Shown here: positions 47,260 to 56,097 of the stretch, piece by piece
Numbering within the stretch: the stretch's first letter is position 1
Layout of the letters: each line of letters starts with the position of its first letter
Source of the DNA: Bacteroidota bacterium
GTDB taxonomy: Bacteria; Bacteroidota; Bacteroidia; Chitinophagales; Saprospiraceae
DNA length: 64,000 nucleotides
Assembly (NCBI GenBank): GCA_029557915.1
Contig: JAKQHS010000142.1
Location: forward strand, 1 to 64,000
Reading direction: 5' to 3'
The notes under the pieces: model-generated
Database searches by the model: none
Told to the model about the DNA's origin: nothing
What the model saw: the letters and a program-made list of their open reading frames with translations, nothing else
Translations under genes and position numbers: made by a program

Positions 47260-49532
47260 CGAATTAAAGTTACAGAGCCTTTTACAATTTTCTTTTCACC
47301 GTCTTCGGTCGCAAACCGGACCACGTAAATATAAACGCCGTCGAGGGCCATTTTGTTTGTGGCTCCCCGGGTGCCGTCCCAGCCTTGAGACTGGTCCTCC
47401 GAGAAGAACAGGAGGGAGCCCCAGCGATCGAAAATGGACAAATCATAACCGGAGAAAAAACCTTCGATGCCTTCCGGCTTGAAGATGTCGTTTTGGCCGT
47501 CCCCGTTCGGTGTAAAAATATTGGGCAGGTAAAAATCCGAAGCGGCCGAAACGCTAAGCGGTCTTTGCACTGTATCGCTGCATCCATTTACATGGTAGGC
47601 GACCAGTTGAACCGTATAACTGCCCGCTCCCTGGTATGCATAGGAAGGGTTTACCTGGGTAGAAAACTGCCCGTCGCCAAAGTCCCATCGATAGGAAGAA
47701 GCATTCCTGGAACGATTGATGACCATCAGGTCCGGCTGGCGCAGGTTCAGTTGGTCGGAAACCAGGTCAAATTCCGCGACCGGGCTTTCAAGACTGAGGA
47801 TTGAAAAGGTTTTTTCACTGCGGCACCCTGTTTTTGAAATAAGCGTGGCCTTTATGCTGAAGCGGCCGCCCACATTCAGGCCAAGTTTTGGAGATGGTCC
47901 CGTAAGAATGATCCCGTTACTTACTTCCCAGCGATATTGATAGGAAGGGTCAGAAATGCCTGCTATGCCAAGGAGAATGCTGTCGGGATAACATATGATG
48001 GAATCCGGTATGGATAAGTCAAAATCAGGAGGTGCTGGGAACAAGACGAGGTGTATAAATTGGACGTCTGAACATCCCTGGGCGTCTTGAGTAGTTAACC
48101 GGGCCATATACTCTCCCGGAGAGGCGTAGGCGTGCACCGGGTCCCGGAGGTCTGACCGCGTAGAGTCTCCGAACTCCCATTCGAAGGATACCGGTTGCCC
48201 GCTGATCACCTGAACGCCGAATTGAATCGGGTCAAACCTGCATGAATCATACACTGCATCCGGCCTTACCTCCAATTTCGGATTCACCTTCAATCGGATA
48301 TGGATGGAATCCGAACATTGGTTGCCCTTGTTCAGGATCATAAGACCGGTATAGAGCCCGGTATCGGCGAGCGTTCGGGTAAAATCAAAAGTGCTGTCCG
48401 ACCAGTTTGCACCGGAAGGGGGAGTGAATTCCCAGGAGATGGATTTGACCAATTGGGTATCCGCCGTCGTATTGATGATCCGGAATTCCTCATCCGGGTC
48501 GCATATTCTGATATAAGCCGTGTCGTTGGAAGTCCGGTCGGCCTGAATGGAGGCGGTCGGAGAACTGCATACATCGATATTGATCTGCATTTCCCTTTGT
48601 TGTACGCTCAGGAGGATCCCGTTTCGGTATTCCTTGATGCAGATGCCGAAAACATACTGGCCGACCATATTGGGCAAGGCACGAAGTATTCCGTTGATTA
48701 AAGTGATCGGGATCGCAGAAGGAAAAGGGTTCTGGGCAGTGGTCCCGGCACTGCTGTAATTGACGGCGGTCAGCGGGGGAGGGCAGAGGGCCGGATTCGG
48801 GCGTATGCCGTTGCAACTGACAGGATCGCCGACGCTGTTCAGCCCCGCGGGTCCGCCTCCGGCGAGGGGCGCGCAAAGTTCATAAGTCAGTTGGTCCCCT
48901 TCTGCGTCCGTGGAGGCGAGGTCCAGGTTCATTTCCTGGTTGGCACAGAGCACAAGAGGAGGGATCAGGTCAGAGGAAGGGCTCTGGTTGCAGATCCGCT
49001 GCGCTTCCGCGGTCACCTGGACCATGATGGTATAGCCGGTCCTTCCCGGTTCCGTGATGTTGCTGATCGTCATATTGCGGCAACATTCCTGGAAGGCAAA
49101 GAGGTAGGTTTGATCGATGACGGGCACATCCTGAAAGTCTATTTCGTAATAAGCTTCTTTCACGCAGACGGTATACTGCAAAAAACTGCAGGATTTCTGG
49201 TCCTGGGGAATCATGCGTTCGGGTTGGATCGCCCCGGAGAGTTTCCGCGAGAAAACATATTGTGAACCATTAAAACGATACAAGCCGATTTCAATAGTGG
49301 AACTGAAATTGGAAAACTGGCTGCAGTCCCTGGTCAGGGTCAGCCGAACGCGGTAGTTTTTGGTATTAGGTATTGAACCGTCGCCTATACACCGGTAGGT
49401 CATCGTACCGCCTACCAAATGCTCCGCAAGCAGTTTATTGCTGGCGGTTAAAAAGGCCAGGGGGGGCAACAAATACTTTAAAAACCGGATCAAATGGCTT
49501 GCTGGTTCTTTAAACAATAATAACAACTGCAA
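47256..49532 (-). CDS. PKD-domain surface protein with T9SS type B C-terminus (paralog A)
   Basis: Up to 758 residues; the frame begins with a TTG at 49532 and another TTG at 49493 (before IRFLKYLLPPLAF) is also possible because no ATG precedes the signal. It shares with B and C the N-terminal region (AEHLVGGTMTYRCIGDG, CCRNMTISNITEPGRTG, ELCAPLAGGG), PKD-like repeats (WEFGDSTRSDL, WDFGDGQFSTQVNPSYAY) and FYLPNIFTPNGDGQNDIFK, but is more diverged. First gene of the three-gene operon. Confidence 0.82.
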   Translation of the reverse strand: MQLLLLFKEPASHLIRFLKYLLPPLAFLTASNKLLAEHLVGGTMTYRCIGDGSIPNTKNYRVRLTLTRDCSQFSNFSSTIEIGLYRFNGSQYVFSRKLSGAIQPERMIPQDQKSCSFLQYTVCVKEAYYEIDFQDVPVIDQTYLFAFQECCRNMTISNITEPGRTGYTIMVQVTAEAQRICNQSPSSDLIPPLVLCANQEMNLDLASTDAEGDQLTYELCAPLAGGGPAGLNSVGDPVSCNGIRPNPALCPPPLTAVNYSSAGTTAQNPFPSAIPITLINGILRALPNMVGQYVFGICIKEYRNGILLSVQQREMQINIDVCSSPTASIQADRTSNDTAYIRICDPDEEFRIINTTADTQLVKSISWEFTPPSGANWSDSTFDFTRTLADTGLYTGLMILNKGNQCSDSIHIRLKVNPKLEVRPDAVYDSCRFDPIQFGVQVISGQPVSFEWEFGDSTRSDLRDPVHAYASPGEYMARLTTQDAQGCSDVQFIHLVLFPAPPDFDLSIPDSIICYPDSILLGIAGISDPSYQYRWEVSNGIILTGPSPKLGLNVGGRFSIKATLISKTGCRSEKTFSILSLESPVAEFDLVSDQLNLRQPDLMVINRSRNASSYRWDFGDGQFSTQVNPSYAYQGAGSYTVQLVAYHVNGCSDTVQRPLSVSAASDFYLPNIFTPNGDGQNDIFKPEGIEGFFSGYDLSIFDRWGSLLFFSEDQSQGWDGTRGATNKMALDGVYIYVVRFATEDGEKKIVKGSVTLIR

Positions 49533-49573
49533 ATTAGTTTAATTTATTATTTTTTGTTTGGTTTGCAGCCCGA

Positions 49574-50143
49574 ATGAAACTATCTCAGGAAATTGAAAAT
49601 CTGGTGGATTGTCTGAAAAGCGGGGGGGTAGCCCTGTATCCTACCGATACCATCTGGGGACTGGGTTCTGATATGAATTCCAAGGCCGCGGTGGACCGAA
49701 TTTATGCTATAAAAAAACGGTCCAAAGACAAACCCCTGATCCTGTTGGTATCCGGACTGGAAATGTTAAAAAATTATGTTCCTTCCATCCATCCCAGGCT
49801 GGAAACCCTGCTGAGTCATTTTGACAAACCGCTTACTGTAGTTTACCCCAAGGTAGCGGGGATTCCCTCCTGGCTCCGCTCGGAGAAGGGAGAAGTGGCC
49901 ATTCGGGTGGTGAGGGATGAATACTGCCAGCAGGTCATTGACCGGCTGGGTAATCCCCTAACCTCTACCTCTGCAAACCAGACCGGTCAACCCTTCCCAA
50001 AACATTTCGGAGAAATCCAGTCCGATATCATGCAACAAGTTGATTTTATATCGAATTACCGCAGGGAAGATAAAACCGCCCGGGAGCCGTCCGTCATCAT
50101 CCGGTGTCTCCCCAATGGAGAGTTTGAATTTTTACGGGAATGA
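49574..50143 (+). CDS. tsaC: L-threonylcarbamoyladenylate synthase (TsaC/YrdC)
   Basis: 189 residues. The YrdC fold signatures are visible: ALYPTDTIWGLGSDMNS, IKKRSKDKPLILLVS, KPLTVVYPKV, VAIRVVRDEY and LTSTSANQTGQP. It makes threonylcarbamoyl-AMP from threonine, bicarbonate and ATP for t6A37 of tRNA. It is the short TsaC form, without the Sua5 extension. Its stop is seven bases before the MITE-like element. Confidence 0.93.
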   Translation: MKLSQEIENLVDCLKSGGVALYPTDTIWGLGSDMNSKAAVDRIYAIKKRSKDKPLILLVSGLEMLKNYVPSIHPRLETLLSHFDKPLTVVYPKVAGIPSWLRSEKGEVAIRVVRDEYCQQVIDRLGNPLTSTSANQTGQPFPKHFGEIQSDIMQQVDFISNYRREDKTAREPSVIIRCLPNGEFEFLRE

Positions 50144-50150
50144 TCCTTAA

Positions 50151-50332
50151 GGGCACTTCTAAACACCCTTCATGGTTTGATCGGTTTATTATATCAAAAA
50201 CCTAAATTGCTCTTTTGAATTTATACTGCGTTGAATCTCAGTCACAGAGAGCTCGCTATGCTCCTTCGATTCGCCTAGTATAAATTCAAAATAGCTAATT
50301 TTCAAACTCATTCAGGGTATTTAGAGGTGCCC
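50151..50332. mobile_element. MITE-like element with TTAA target duplication
   Basis: 182 bp flanked by TTAA at 50147-50150 and 50333-50336. The ends GGGCACYTCTAAAYACCCT are inverted with two mismatches in 19. A second perfect inverted pair of 15 bp lies inside (TTTTGAATTTATACT at 50213-50227 and its complement at 50277-50291). No coding capacity. This fits a non-autonomous element moved in trans by an off-window transposase. Confidence 0.75.
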
Positions 50333-51817
50333 TTAATTTCTGATCAGCTGCACCGCCGTCTGGATTTCTTTCTGAGCCAGGAGGTCTTCTTTTTCCGCCT
50401 GGGTAAACTGCATATTGGCCGCCAACCACTCCTGGCGGATCATCGTTTTGACCAGGCTGGGATTTGACCTGACCAGGTTGCGGACAAGGGGTGCGGAATT
50501 GGTGTTCAGGGTACGAAAAATCCTGGCCTCCGGTTCGCTCGCCTTCCTGCCTTCCCGGAGGTCAAGGAGGCTCTCCAGGGCCAGCACCCGAACCAGTTTT
50601 TTCAGGTTAAGCCAGGCCGGTAATTCCATCGTAGTATCCCTGGCAACGCGTACGTCGGGGATGATCGAGCGGTGGACCAATTGTTTTTTCCCCTGGACTG
50701 CTTTTAATTCTTCAAAACTGGGTTCATATTTTCCTTCATGGTCCAGGGTGCGGCCGGAAGGCAGATAAAAGCGGGCGACGGAAAGCCGAAGGGCCGAGCC
50801 ATTGGACAACATGTATTGTTCCTGGACCAGTCCTTTTCCATAAGAGGCCTGGCCGACCACCCGGCCCCGTTTCAGGTCCTGGACAGCTCCGGCAAAGGCC
50901 TCGCTGGCCGAAGCCGAACCGCCGTCAATAAGGACTACGACCTGCCCGAGGTCAAACAATTGTCTCCCGTCCGTTTTATATTCCGTTTGTCGTACGGTCC
51001 TGCCCTTGGTGCTCACCAGCAAGAGATTATTCTCCTTAAAAAGCTGGTTGAGGATCCTGGAACATTCTTCCAAATATCCTCCCGAATTTCCCCTGAGGTC
51101 GATCACATAATGCCGGATCTTGTGCTTATTGTAAAAACTGTCCACCGCCGTGATGAATTCATCATAGGCCTGGTCGCCAAAATGCGGAATACGGATATAG
51201 GCCAGCCGGGCATTCAAAGCCAGGGCCATCGATCGCGGGATTATAGGCACTCCGGATGCGCGACGGACCAGGACCTCTTTTATTTCCCGGGTCTCCGGTT
51301 TACGTACCCGGAGGTGGAGGGAGTCCGCTTTCCAATTTAACCATATATCCCGGTCCGGGGGTTTGTTGCTGACGGACACGATCTGGTCGCCGGCGGCCAG
51401 CCCGTTTTGCAGGGATCCGAACTTTCGGTCGGGACTGCCGATGACCCATTGGTTTCTGACGTATTCGGGGCTGAAGCCATAAGCTTCTTCAAAGGATTCG
51501 ATGGAATCTTTCGGGACCGTGCCTGCCGGCAGGTAGACCGAAAAAGGATCCAGGTTTTCCAGCATGGATTCAATGGCCAGGTCGGTCAGGTGGCCCGTGC
51601 CCACGGAATCAATATACCGGGCATCGATATACCGGACGGCCTCATCGATCAGGCCGGAGTGTACCCGGGTAGCCGTATTGGGTCTTGGAATATTCTTTTG
51701 TTCGGGCTGATTGCTTTGTTCCATTTTCCGCCCGAGCAACATACCCAGGACCACCGTGCAGGCCAGCAGGAGGGGCTGGGCAATTTCATATTTTTTTGGA
51801 TTACCTTTATCAGGCAT
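50333..51817 (-). CDS. S41-family C-terminal processing protease (CtpA)
   Basis: 494 residues. A single membrane helix near the N-terminus (QPLLLACTVVLGMLLG) is followed by an N-terminal helical part, a PDZ-like segment (about 115-190; LAAGDQIVSVSNKPPDRDIW), and the peptidase domain with YVIDLRGNSGGYL, VVLIDGGSASASEAFAGAV (nucleophile Ser) and GQASYGKGLVQEQ (general-base Lys). It trims or degrades periplasmic proteins. The TAA stop lies in the TTAA duplication of the MITE-like element, so the insertion stops exactly at the gene end. Confidence 0.9.
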   Translation of the reverse strand: MPDKGNPKKYEIAQPLLLACTVVLGMLLGRKMEQSNQPEQKNIPRPNTATRVHSGLIDEAVRYIDARYIDSVGTGHLTDLAIESMLENLDPFSVYLPAGTVPKDSIESFEEAYGFSPEYVRNQWVIGSPDRKFGSLQNGLAAGDQIVSVSNKPPDRDIWLNWKADSLHLRVRKPETREIKEVLVRRASGVPIIPRSMALALNARLAYIRIPHFGDQAYDEFITAVDSFYNKHKIRHYVIDLRGNSGGYLEECSRILNQLFKENNLLLVSTKGRTVRQTEYKTDGRQLFDLGQVVVLIDGGSASASEAFAGAVQDLKRGRVVGQASYGKGLVQEQYMLSNGSALRLSVARFYLPSGRTLDHEGKYEPSFEELKAVQGKKQLVHRSIIPDVRVARDTTMELPAWLNLKKLVRVLALESLLDLREGRKASEPEARIFRTLNTNSAPLVRNLVRSNPSLVKTMIRQEWLAANMQFTQAEKEDLLAQKEIQTAVQLIRN

Positions 51818-51854
51818 ATTTCTGCAAAGCTATTATTTAAAAAGTTATTGGTCG

Positions 51855-52331
51855 ATGCCGGATAAGAATGAGGTCATAGACGACCTTGATTTTAAGATTC
51901 TGTCCAAACTGGTGGTGAATGCCGACCGGCCTTACACGGATATCGCCAAGGAATTGTATGTTTCGGGCGGGACCATCCATGTGCGGATAAAAAAACTTAA
52001 AAAGCTGGGCATCATCAAGCGGGCCCTGCTGGATATTGATTACCACAAACTGGGATATGACGTGACCGCCTTTCTCGGAGTCTACCTGGAAAAAAGTTCC
52101 CAATACGAAACCGTGGCCTCCATCCTGCGTACCATACCGGAGATCGTGGACGCTCATTACACCACGGGCAATTATTCCATTTTTGCGAAAATCATCTGCA
52201 GGGATACCAAACACCTCAAGGAGATCCTTTCAGACCGCATTCAGCCTATTCAGGGAGTTCAGCGTACCGAAACCTTCATCAGCCTGCAGGAAAGCATCAA
52301 CCGGCCGCTGCAGATCCCGGACAAAGAATAG
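51855..52331 (+). CDS. Lrp/AsnC-family transcriptional regulator
   Basis: 158 residues from the ATG at 51855. An AsnC-type HTH (DDLDFKILSKLVVNADRPYT, AKELYVSGGTIHVRIKKLKK) precedes a RAM/Lrp ligand-binding domain (DVTAFLGVYLEKSSQYETV to the end). Members sense amino acids or related metabolites and control metabolic genes. It diverges from CtpA. The TAG stop (52329-52331) is also the first three bases of the nonamer array. Confidence 0.87.
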   Translation: MPDKNEVIDDLDFKILSKLVVNADRPYTDIAKELYVSGGTIHVRIKKLKKLGIIKRALLDIDYHKLGYDVTAFLGVYLEKSSQYETVASILRTIPEIVDAHYTTGNYSIFAKIICRDTKHLKEILSDRIQPIQGVQRTETFISLQESINRPLQIPDKE

Positions 52332-52499
52332 GATTAATAGGATTGGTAGGATTGGTAGGATTGGTAGGATTGGTAGGATTGGTAGGATTAATAGGATTAA
52401 TAGGATTGGTAGGATTTGTAGGATTTGTAGGATTAATAGGATTGGAAGGATTGGTGGGATTGGTAGGATTAATAGGATTGGTAGGATTTATAGGAGTCA
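52329..52499. repeat. Nonamer tandem array (TAGGATTGG), 19 units
   Basis: Nineteen contiguous 9-bp units, chiefly TAGGATTGG with TAGGATTAA and TAGGATTTG variants, starting with the stop codon of the Lrp gene and ending before the rpoD 3' end. A period of 9 makes long open frames on both strands, but these are artefacts of the repeat. Confidence 0.93.
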
Positions 52500-52556
52500 C
52501 AGTATCCACAGGATACCGGATTCACGCGAGTAATAGGGGCCTAATGATCGAAGGGA

Positions 52557-53426
52557 TCAGCTGCCCAGGTAGTGCTTCAGCAATTTGCTCCTGGAAGCCG
52601 TCCTCAGTTTATTGATGGCCTTGTCCTTGATCTGGCGCACCCGTTCGCGGGTAAGGCCGAATTTTTCACCGATATCTTCCAGGGACATGGGATGTTCGAC
52701 CCCGATGCCGAAATAGAGTTTGATGACGTCGGCCTGGCGGTCCGTGAGCGTACCCAGGGATCTTTCTATCTCGTTCCTGAGGGATTCGCGATATTCCAGG
52801 GCGCTGTCGGTGGATGGCGTGCCGTTGTTTTCCAGTACATCCAATAGGGTATTGTCTTCGCCGTCAATGAAGGGGGCGTCCATGGACACATGGCGTGCCG
52901 CAACGCCCAGGGTGGTTTCCACCTCTTCACTGGGAATTTCCAGGATGGAAGCGAGTTCTTCAGGGGAAGGTTCTCTTTCAAATTGTTGTTCCAGTTCGGA
53001 AAAAGCGCGGTTTATTTTGTTGAGCGACCCGACTTTGTTGAGGGGAAGGCGGACGATGCGGGATTGTTCAGCCAGAGCCTGGAGGATGGATTGACGGATC
53101 CACCACACCGCGTAAGAAATGAATTTGAATCCGCGGGTCTCGTCGAAGCGTTGGGCTGCTTTGATCAGCCCCAGGTTTCCTTCATTTATGAGGTCACTGA
53201 GGGAAAGTCCCTGGTTTTGATATTGTTTTGCAACGGAGACTACAAACCGGAGATTGGCTTTGGTGAGCCTCTCGAGAGCGGCCTGATCTCCCTGTTTGAT
53301 AAGTTTGGCAAGCGTCACCTCGTCTTCCGGCGTCAGCAGGTCCACTTTCCCTATCTCCTGCAGATATTTTTCCAGTGATTGACTTTCCCTGTTGGTGATA
53401 GATTTTGTAATCTTAAGCTGCCTCAT
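52557..53426 (-). CDS. rpoD: Primary RNA polymerase sigma factor RpoD/SigA
   Basis: 289 residues, the short group-1 form of Bacteroidota. Region 1.2 ([20 protein letters not shown]), region 2 ([47 protein letters not shown]), region 3, and region 4 ([34 protein letters not shown]) are complete. It directs core RNA polymerase to promoters of the TTTG/TAnnTTTG type found in this window. A perfect TAnnTTTG box lies 74 bp upstream. Confidence 0.97.
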   Translation of the reverse strand: MRQLKITKSITNRESQSLEKYLQEIGKVDLLTPEDEVTLAKLIKQGDQAALERLTKANLRFVVSVAKQYQNQGLSLSDLINEGNLGLIKAAQRFDETRGFKFISYAVWWIRQSILQALAEQSRIVRLPLNKVGSLNKINRAFSELEQQFEREPSPEELASILEIPSEEVETTLGVAARHVSMDAPFIDGEDNTLLDVLENNGTPSTDSALEYRESLRNEIERSLGTLTDRQADVIKLYFGIGVEHPMSLEDIGEKFGLTRERVRQIKDKAINKLRTASRSKLLKHYLGS

Positions 53427-53499
53427 TACAGTATTAAAAGTTTAATAATTTAATATAATCAAAATTATATTCTGAATATATATAAGTCATTCAGGAGCA

Positions 53500-53507
53500 C
53501 AAAGATA
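53500..53507 (-). promoter_or_regulatory. -7 box of rpoD
   Basis: TATCTTTG on the minus strand matches TAnnTTTG exactly; leader of about 65-70 nt, AT-rich. Confidence 0.5.
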
Positions 53508-53640
53508 AAGTAATTATGGCATTCTCCTAAAATATTGTTTAATATCATGCATAAGAAGTTCAAAATGAAAATTTTCCTTTTTAAATGGACAATTCAAAAA
53601 TTTGTTTTTCTTTGCAGGGTATAGACAGTCAGAATAAAGT

Positions 53641-54477
53641 ATGAAAAAACCGGGCACGAAAGGCAAACCAGCCAAAGGAAAGGCAACAACAGCCCCAGCC
53701 ATCAACAAAAAGCCCGCCACTGCTCCCAAAGCCAATAAATCTCTTAAACCCGAACCGCCAAAGCCCGCTGTAAAACCTGTGAAAACCGAAAGTGCATCCG
53801 CGAAAGCGGCCAAAACAAAGCCGGCCCCCGCGGCTCTCAAACCCGCCAAAAAAAGCCTAACCACCGGACCCTCGGCGAAGGCAGCAAGCCCCGCGGTAAA
53901 AGACAAATCCTCCAAACCTGCGCAGGCCGCCACAGCCGGAGCCCCGGGAAAAGCAGCCAAGACGAAAAGCCCGAAGGCAGGGAAAACAGCCACACCTAAC
54001 AAACTGGTCCAGGTGATCCCCACTCATAAACCCAGCATGCTTTCGACCGCTCCCGTCAAGAAAGAAAAAATGCTCATGCGGTTTGGAAAGCCCACGAAAC
54101 GGGTACTCTTTACCGTGGATTTCCTGCTCAAGGCATCACCCACCATTGTCTACCATTTCATCACCACTCCATCAGCCCTGGTCCGGTGGTTTTGTGACGC
54201 CGTGGACATCACCGGGGAATATTACACCTTCTCCTGGAAAGGCAATACGGAAGTCGCCGAACTGATCGACGACATCGAGGATGAAAGACTCCGGTTCCAT
54301 TGGCTGGACAGCGAAGATGAAGACGAATATTTTGAATTTCGCATCACCACCGCCGACATCACGGATGAAACCATCCTTGAAATCGTGGATTTTGCCTGGG
54401 CGGATGAAGTCGAAGAACAAAAACAGCTGTGGAGGACCCAGGTGGAAAGATTGAGGAAGGAAACGGGGGATGCGTGA
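53641..54477 (+). CDS. START-like domain protein with Lys/Ala/Pro-rich histone-H1-like N-terminus
   Basis: 278 residues. The first ~140 are low-complexity Lys-Ala-Pro-Thr sequence with many KPA, KAA, PAK runs, as in bacterial H1-like or AlgP-type tails. The C-terminal ~125 residues are the Bacteroidota START-like (SRPBCC-fold) domain: KRVLFTVDFLLKASPTIVYH, SALVRWFCDAVDITGEYYTF, AELIDDIEDERLRFHW and LRKETGDA. From memory this domain usually stands alone (~130 residues), so the tail is an addition. Joined to no operon; its 3' end runs into an octamer array. Possible nucleic-acid contact by the tail is inference. Confidence 0.8.
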   Translation: MKKPGTKGKPAKGKATTAPAINKKPATAPKANKSLKPEPPKPAVKPVKTESASAKAAKTKPAPAALKPAKKSLTTGPSAKAASPAVKDKSSKPAQAATAGAPGKAAKTKSPKAGKTATPNKLVQVIPTHKPSMLSTAPVKKEKMLMRFGKPTKRVLFTVDFLLKASPTIVYHFITTPSALVRWFCDAVDITGEYYTFSWKGNTEVAELIDDIEDERLRFHWLDSEDEDEYFEFRITTADITDETILEIVDFAWADEVEEQKQLWRTQVERLRKETGDA

Positions 54478-54481
54478 ACTT

Positions 54482-54537
54482 AGTTTGCAAGTTAGCTAGT
54501 TAGAAAGTTAGCTAGTTAGAAAGTTAGAAAGTTAGTA
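54482..54537. repeat. Octamer tandem array, 7 units
   Basis: AGTTTGCA, AGTTAGCT, AGTTAGAA, AGTTAGCT, AGTTAGAA, AGTTAGAA, AGTTAGTA; same family as at 3471 and 9082. It begins four bases after the stop of the START-like gene. Confidence 0.9.
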
Positions 54538-54576
54538 TGGGGGATCCGGTCCGCTTGTGGACTCAAATGCCAACTA

Positions 54577-55971
54577 TCATTTTTTCCAGGGCAGAGTTTC
54601 AACCCGCGCAGCAACACGGTTTCCCAGGTCCAGACCTTCCTCGGTATCCATTCGGTAATTGACCCCAAGGTACAATCTGGACAAGGCGTTTTCCTGCGCC
54701 ATTTCTTCAAAGGATTTATAGGTCCTGGGCTTCCCGTTGAATTCGGTTCTCAATTCGTGGCTTTTATCGGACATGGCAAATTCCGAACCAAAGGTGCCGG
54801 AAAGGATGGACGTGGCCGCACCGGCAAATCCCGCGTGTTCGGAAGGGTAGGCCGGCAGAGCGGGGGTAATGCCTGACATGCCGGTGATGGCATTATCCAG
54901 GCTGGGTTTCCAGGAGGGGTCGATGATGCGGTTGATATAACTGACCGGGCTTTCCACGTTGTAGGCATATTTGGTTTTCCATACCACGATGGCGGCATCG
55001 CAAAGGGCCATGCCCATTTTAGCGTAAAGAAGTACGCTGGTCTCCAGGTTGCATTCCTGGGCTTTTACGCACTGGTTGCTTATGGAAATCCACCGGGCGG
55101 CCGTTTCAAAGGTCAGTTCAAAAATGTCATCGCTCCAGTATTCCCCGATCCATTGCAAACTGTCTTTTACCGGAAAATTCATCCGGTACACTTCTTCCGC
55201 CTGTTTGTAAAAATCGGAATTGGGGTCTTCACTGAATTCACCTACCCAATACTGCACGGGCCTTCCAATGATTTCCTCGTTTCCCAGGGTAAAGGGCCTG
55301 ACGGCGCTCCAGAAGGGGAAAAGCGCCCTATTGAATTCAGGAGGGGTAGGTTTCCACTTGCCCGGACCCTTGGGCGGATTGTAATCCGCGGGTTGGGGAT
55401 TTTTAAAACCCCAGTGACCGGTTTCATCGGTGAGTGACCAAGCGTAGATCGCGTCGGCAATATCCCTTCCGCGCTGGGCGGACCGGAAAAGGACGTCCCC
55501 CGGGATTTTGAGACTAAACCCAGACACGATCCTTTTATCCAGGGCCTCCATTTTATCGATATAGGCCTGGGAAATATGCGGGTAAAACTTTTTAAAGGTC
55601 TGATGATAGGTGCTGTTGAGTACGGCAGGCCAGTGGTATTCGCTTTCGGCTTCTGTTTTGGGCAGGGTCAGCCCGGGGAATTTAACGCCCAGGGATTGGT
55701 ATTCCGGCATGCCTGGTACGGCGGCTTCATAGGCGGCAAGTCCGACATAAGCGAGCAGCCGGGCCGCGGCAGGAGCGGCGTATCCCTGTGAAAAGCGGTC
55801 CACTTCCAGGAAAATATTGTACCAGGCGAGGGGCACTTCGGAATCGAATTCCCGGACTTCCGCAATTTTCCCTGAATTGGTGATATCGTCCAACTGATCA
55901 TTCCTGCAGGAAGATACCGAAATGGTGAGTACAATCAATACGATCAGGAACCGGAAGGGTTTAAAATACAT
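54577..55971 (-). CDS. Vanadium haloperoxidase / PAP2-like lipoprotein with altered active site
   Basis: 464 residues. A signal sequence with lipobox (LTISVSSC) points to a lipoprotein. The helical PAP2/haloperoxidase fold covers the rest. Its three motifs are recognisable but altered: KYAYNVESP, where the family has KxxxxxxRP (Arg replaced by Ser341); YPSEHAGFAG, an E-variant of PSGH; and SRLYLGVNYRMD, where SRxxxxxHxxxD carries the vanadate-linked histidine (here Asn438). Two vanadate/phosphate ligands are therefore missing, so catalysis of the normal kind is doubtful. Function unknown. Confidence 0.8.
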   Translation of the reverse strand: MYFKPFRFLIVLIVLTISVSSCRNDQLDDITNSGKIAEVREFDSEVPLAWYNIFLEVDRFSQGYAAPAAARLLAYVGLAAYEAAVPGMPEYQSLGVKFPGLTLPKTEAESEYHWPAVLNSTYHQTFKKFYPHISQAYIDKMEALDKRIVSGFSLKIPGDVLFRSAQRGRDIADAIYAWSLTDETGHWGFKNPQPADYNPPKGPGKWKPTPPEFNRALFPFWSAVRPFTLGNEEIIGRPVQYWVGEFSEDPNSDFYKQAEEVYRMNFPVKDSLQWIGEYWSDDIFELTFETAARWISISNQCVKAQECNLETSVLLYAKMGMALCDAAIVVWKTKYAYNVESPVSYINRIIDPSWKPSLDNAITGMSGITPALPAYPSEHAGFAGAATSILSGTFGSEFAMSDKSHELRTEFNGKPRTYKSFEEMAQENALSRLYLGVNYRMDTEEGLDLGNRVAARVETLPWKK

Positions 55972-56097
55972 GGGATTACAAATTGTATGATGCCTAAATA
56001 ATTGGTAGCTAGTTCAATAGCTGTCTTTTGGATACACAAAGCTAAGAAATCGCGGAATTAAAAAAAAGCGACCTCCGCAATTTTTATCAATATGTTT

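Noticed and set aside
52297-52615. Long open frames encoding (VGL)n, (RIG)n and (NPT)n repeats
   Set aside because: They arise from the 9-bp TAGGATTGG array being a multiple of three; no start signal or flanking coding character.
53514-54023. Antisense open frame (Ala/Phe-rich) over the START-like gene's tail
   Set aside because: Shadow of the Lys/Ala/Pro-rich coding repeat on the other strand; no homology or start signal.
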